Positions 23,316 to 24,139 of a stretch of DNA of 24,139 nucleotides are shown here, in pieces. The notes below the pieces were generated by a model. That model had not been told where the DNA came from. It did no database searches and saw nothing but the letters and a program-made list of their open reading frames with translations. The DNA is taken from the NCBI GenBank assembly GCA_964243295.1, contig CAXTEJ010000047.1, forward strand, positions 1-24,139, in the 5' to 3' direction. A program made the translations under genes and the position numbers. Numbering within the stretch: the first letter of the stretch is position 1; the number at the start of each line of letters is the position of its first letter. This DNA is from CAXTEJ01 sp964243295 (GTDB lineage Bacteria > Actinomycetota > Actinomycetes > Actinomycetales > Angustibacteraceae).

Positions 23316-23537
23316 GCTCGTGATCATGCAGTTCCGGCCCGCACTGTCTAGGCGCGCCGCCCCGCTCGTGATCATGCAGTTCCGGCCCGCTTCCGCTCGG
23401 CGCGCCGCCCTGCTCGTGATCATGCAGTTATGGCCCGCTCCCGCTCGGCGCGCCGCCCTGCTCGTGATCATGCAGTTCCGGCCCGCACCGGCTAGGCGCG
23501 CCGCCCTGCTCGTGATCATGCAGTTCGGGCTCGGCCG
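23316..23537. repeat. Tandem array of five 48-bp intergenic repeats
   Basis: TGATCA starts at 23321, 23369, 23417, 23465 and 23513, exactly 48 bp apart. The first 18 bases (GCTCGTGATCATGCAGTT) are identical in all five. GGCCCGC follows in four, then a variable 9-base stretch, then GGCGCGCCGCCC closing each of the first four units. Each full unit therefore holds two perfect palindromes, TGATCA and GGCGCGCC. The fifth copy is cut short. It lies upstream of the disulfide oxidoreductase gene. The length is divisible by three, so frames run through it, but nothing suggests translation. Confidence 0.95.
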
Positions 23538-23645
23538 AACCCTTTCGCCCGGGTCCTGAGGATGCGATCGCGCGGCTCGCCGCGCACGGCGCCGCCGTCC
23601 GGGACGCGTTGATGCGACTTCGGCCTACGGCTGGTCGTGGGCACC
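23538..23645. other. Intergenic DNA between repeat array and long hairpin
   Basis: No gene recognised. GCGCGGC-TC-GCCGCGC at 23570-23585 is a short palindrome. The plus frame here reads AIARLAAHGAAVRDALMRLRP without a start codon or ribosome site; it could be a decayed coding remnant or chance in GC-rich DNA. Confidence 0.4.
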
Positions 23646-23711
23646 GGCGTGGTTGCGGCGTGCTGGTCGCCATCGCGACCACTGCCTCGCCACCACGCCC
23701 GCAACCACGCC
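23646..23711. repeat. Nested inverted repeat (long hairpin) in the intergenic region
   Basis: The left arm GGCGTGGTTGCGGCGTG (23646-23662) pairs with the right arm CACGCCCGCAACCACGCC (23694-23711), 17 pairs with a single bulged base. Within the loop, TGGTCGC (23664-23670), CATC, GCGACCA (23675-23681) makes a second perfect 7-bp hairpin. It could be a terminator, a structured RNA, or a remnant of a mobile repeat. No U-tract follows on either strand. Confidence 0.7.
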
Positions 23712-23751
23712 GCAACCGGCCGCGGACTGGTCGTCGCGTCGGCGTCGCACG

Positions 23752-23805
23752 TCATCCACAGGTGCCGTTCGTCCACAGGTTCGGGTGTTCGTCCCATTGT
23801 CCACA
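23752..23805 (+). promoter_or_regulatory. Cluster of three DnaA-box-like sites
   Basis: TTGTCCACA at 23797-23805 equals the high-GC actinobacterial DnaA box; TCATCCACA (23752-23760) and TCGTCCACA (23769-23777) differ by one base from TTATCCACA and TTGTCCACA respectively. All three are in the same orientation within 54 bp, just upstream of the promoter at 23827. No dnaA, dnaN or AT-rich unwinding region is present, so this is not oriC on the evidence here. Confidence 0.4.
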
Positions 23806-23826
23806 ACCCTTGCGACACAACGGGTT

Positions 23827-23849
23827 CTGTCGGTGGTGCCGGCTAGGTT
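23827..23849 (+). promoter_or_regulatory. RecA-NDp/PafBC-type DNA-damage promoter
   Basis: CTGTCGGTG (23827-23835), exactly 8 bases, then TAGGTT (23844-23849). This matches the RecA-independent DNA-damage promoter consensus known from mycobacteria (TTGTCRGTG-N8-TANNNT) with one mismatch in the first base. The -10 ends 7 bases before ATG 23857, so a leaderless transcript is expected. The downstream gene would be induced by DNA damage through PafBC if the organism has it. Confidence 0.7.
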
Positions 23850-23856
23850 CATCGGT

Positions 23857-24139
23857 ATGGACCACCGCACCGAACCCGACGCGGACGGCGACCCGCCGCC
23901 GCACGGCAGCCGCGAGCCGCACACCGAGCCGACCGCCGATGCCACCACGTCACCGGCACCTGCACCGGCCCCTCCATCGGCACCGGCCCCTCCATCGGCA
24001 CCGCTCCCGCCATCGGCACCGGCCCCTCCATCCGCATCGACAGCGACATCGGCAGCGGGAGCGGGGTCGGTGACCGGCGCACCGACCGGCGGGTCCGCGC
24101 CCTCACCCGGTGGTCCGGTGCTGCTGGCGCTGGGGCGGT
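23857..24139 (+). CDS. Unknown protein with Pro-rich N-terminus (3' part beyond window), probable DNA-damage gene
   Basis: Open from ATG 23857 to the right edge (94 codons). It begins with an acidic, His/Pro-rich stretch (MDHRTEPDADGDPPP), then PAPPSA repeats and an Ala/Gly/Ser/Thr-rich stretch, and reaches possible folded sequence only at the last residues (GGPVLLALGR). No domain can be recognised. The RecA-NDp-like promoter suggests a DNA-damage role; in mycobacteria members of the DUF222/13E12 HNH nuclease family are reported to have such promoters, so that family is a reasonable guess, not a call. No SD is visible, consistent with leaderless translation. Codon use is similar to its neighbours. 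Confidence 0.65.
   Translation, partial: MDHRTEPDADGDPPPHGSREPHTEPTADATTSPAPAPAPPSAPAPPSAPLPPSAPAPPSASTATSAAGAGSVTGAPTGGSAPSPGGPVLLALGR
23962..24033 (+). repeat. Four 18-bp tandem repeats coding for APAPPS-type hexapeptides
   Basis: Units of GCACCGGCCCCTCCATCG begin at 23962, 23980, 23998 and 24016; the third differs at a few bases and the fourth only at its last base. In frame they give APAPPS, APAPPS, APLPPS, APAPPS, a flexible linker. Copy number may vary between strains. Confidence 0.85.

Noticed and set aside
23316..23537. CRISPR array
   Set aside because: The 48-bp units are repeated nearly throughout; the variable part is only 9 bases and partly shared between units, so there are no true spacers, and no cas genes are present.
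23269..23559. Protein with a 16-residue repeat (both strands are open across the array)
   Set aside because: The open frames follow only from the 48-bp period being divisible by three. No ribosome site fits, and conservation is highest at the palindromes rather than at codon positions.
23538..23640. Small plus-strand gene reading AIARLAAHGAAVRDALMRLRP
   Set aside because: No start codon with ribosome site, and the frame runs on into the long hairpin; this could be a remnant or chance, so it is not annotated as a gene.
23752..23805. Chromosomal replication origin
   Set aside because: Only three box-like sites, no AT-rich unwinding region, and no dnaA, dnaN, rpmH or parAB neighbours.

Overview
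The window is a very GC-rich stretch (by eye above 70% G+C, with strong G/C bias at third codon positions) typical of an Actinomycetota chromosome. Lineage hints are the PPOX-class small oxidoreductase, a DUF2277 protein, Tat-exported lipoproteins, many GTG starts, several apparently leaderless starts, and at the right edge a promoter matching the mycobacterial/actinobacterial RecA-independent DNA-damage (PafBC-type) motif. The genus cannot be told from sequence alone. No rRNA, tRNA, transposase or CRISPR array was recognised.

Left part (1-6990): a secreted subtilisin-like protease with two FN3-like domains and a Pro/Ala-rich tail runs off the left edge (minus strand). Behind a perfect hairpin lies a two-gene minus-strand operon (PPOX-family flavin/F420 enzyme overlapping a GNAT acetyltransferase). 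Divergent from it is a propionyl-CoA synthetase (PrpE/ACSS3 type). A GH1 beta-glucosidase (minus) and a divergent DUF2277 protein follow.

Central part (6984-21855): this is a polyamine uptake and catabolism locus arranged around a divergent Lrp/AsnC regulator. Leftward: regulator, class III aminotransferase and FAD oxidoreductase (DAO/PuuB-like), the first two overlapping by ATGA. Rightward: two related aldehyde dehydrogenases, a Tat-type lipoprotein PotD-like binding protein, PotA-like ATPase, PotB- and PotC-like permeases, a second DAO/PuuB-like oxidoreductase, a CoA-acylating (methyl)malonate-semialdehyde dehydrogenase and an agmatinase-family ureohydrolase. Most rightward genes overlap or nearly touch. 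A plausible reading is import of putrescine/spermidine (plus putrescine from agmatine), oxidation or transamination to aminoaldehydes, oxidation to GABA and beta-alanine type acids, and entry of malonate semialdehyde into acetyl-CoA. No gamma-glutamylpolyamine synthetase (PuuA) is present, so a direct, non-glutamylated route or a synthetase elsewhere is implied.

Right part (21860-24139): a minus-strand pyridine nucleotide-disulfide oxidoreductase keeps the CxxxxC pair but has Tyr where dihydrolipoamide dehydrogenase has its catalytic His. Its upstream region is a roughly 600-bp intergenic stretch with the window's most unusual DNA: five copies of a 48-bp tandem repeat in perfect register, a nested long inverted repeat, three DnaA-box-like sites, and a RecA-NDp/PafBC-like promoter positioned for leaderless expression of a protein with a Pro-rich N-terminus that runs off the right edge.

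Regulatory features worth noting are four perfect 12-bp repeats just upstream of the first aldehyde dehydrogenase, operator-like inverted repeats beside two putative promoters, and a repeated (T/C)ANNNT-N6/7-start geometry at six transcription-unit-leading genes.
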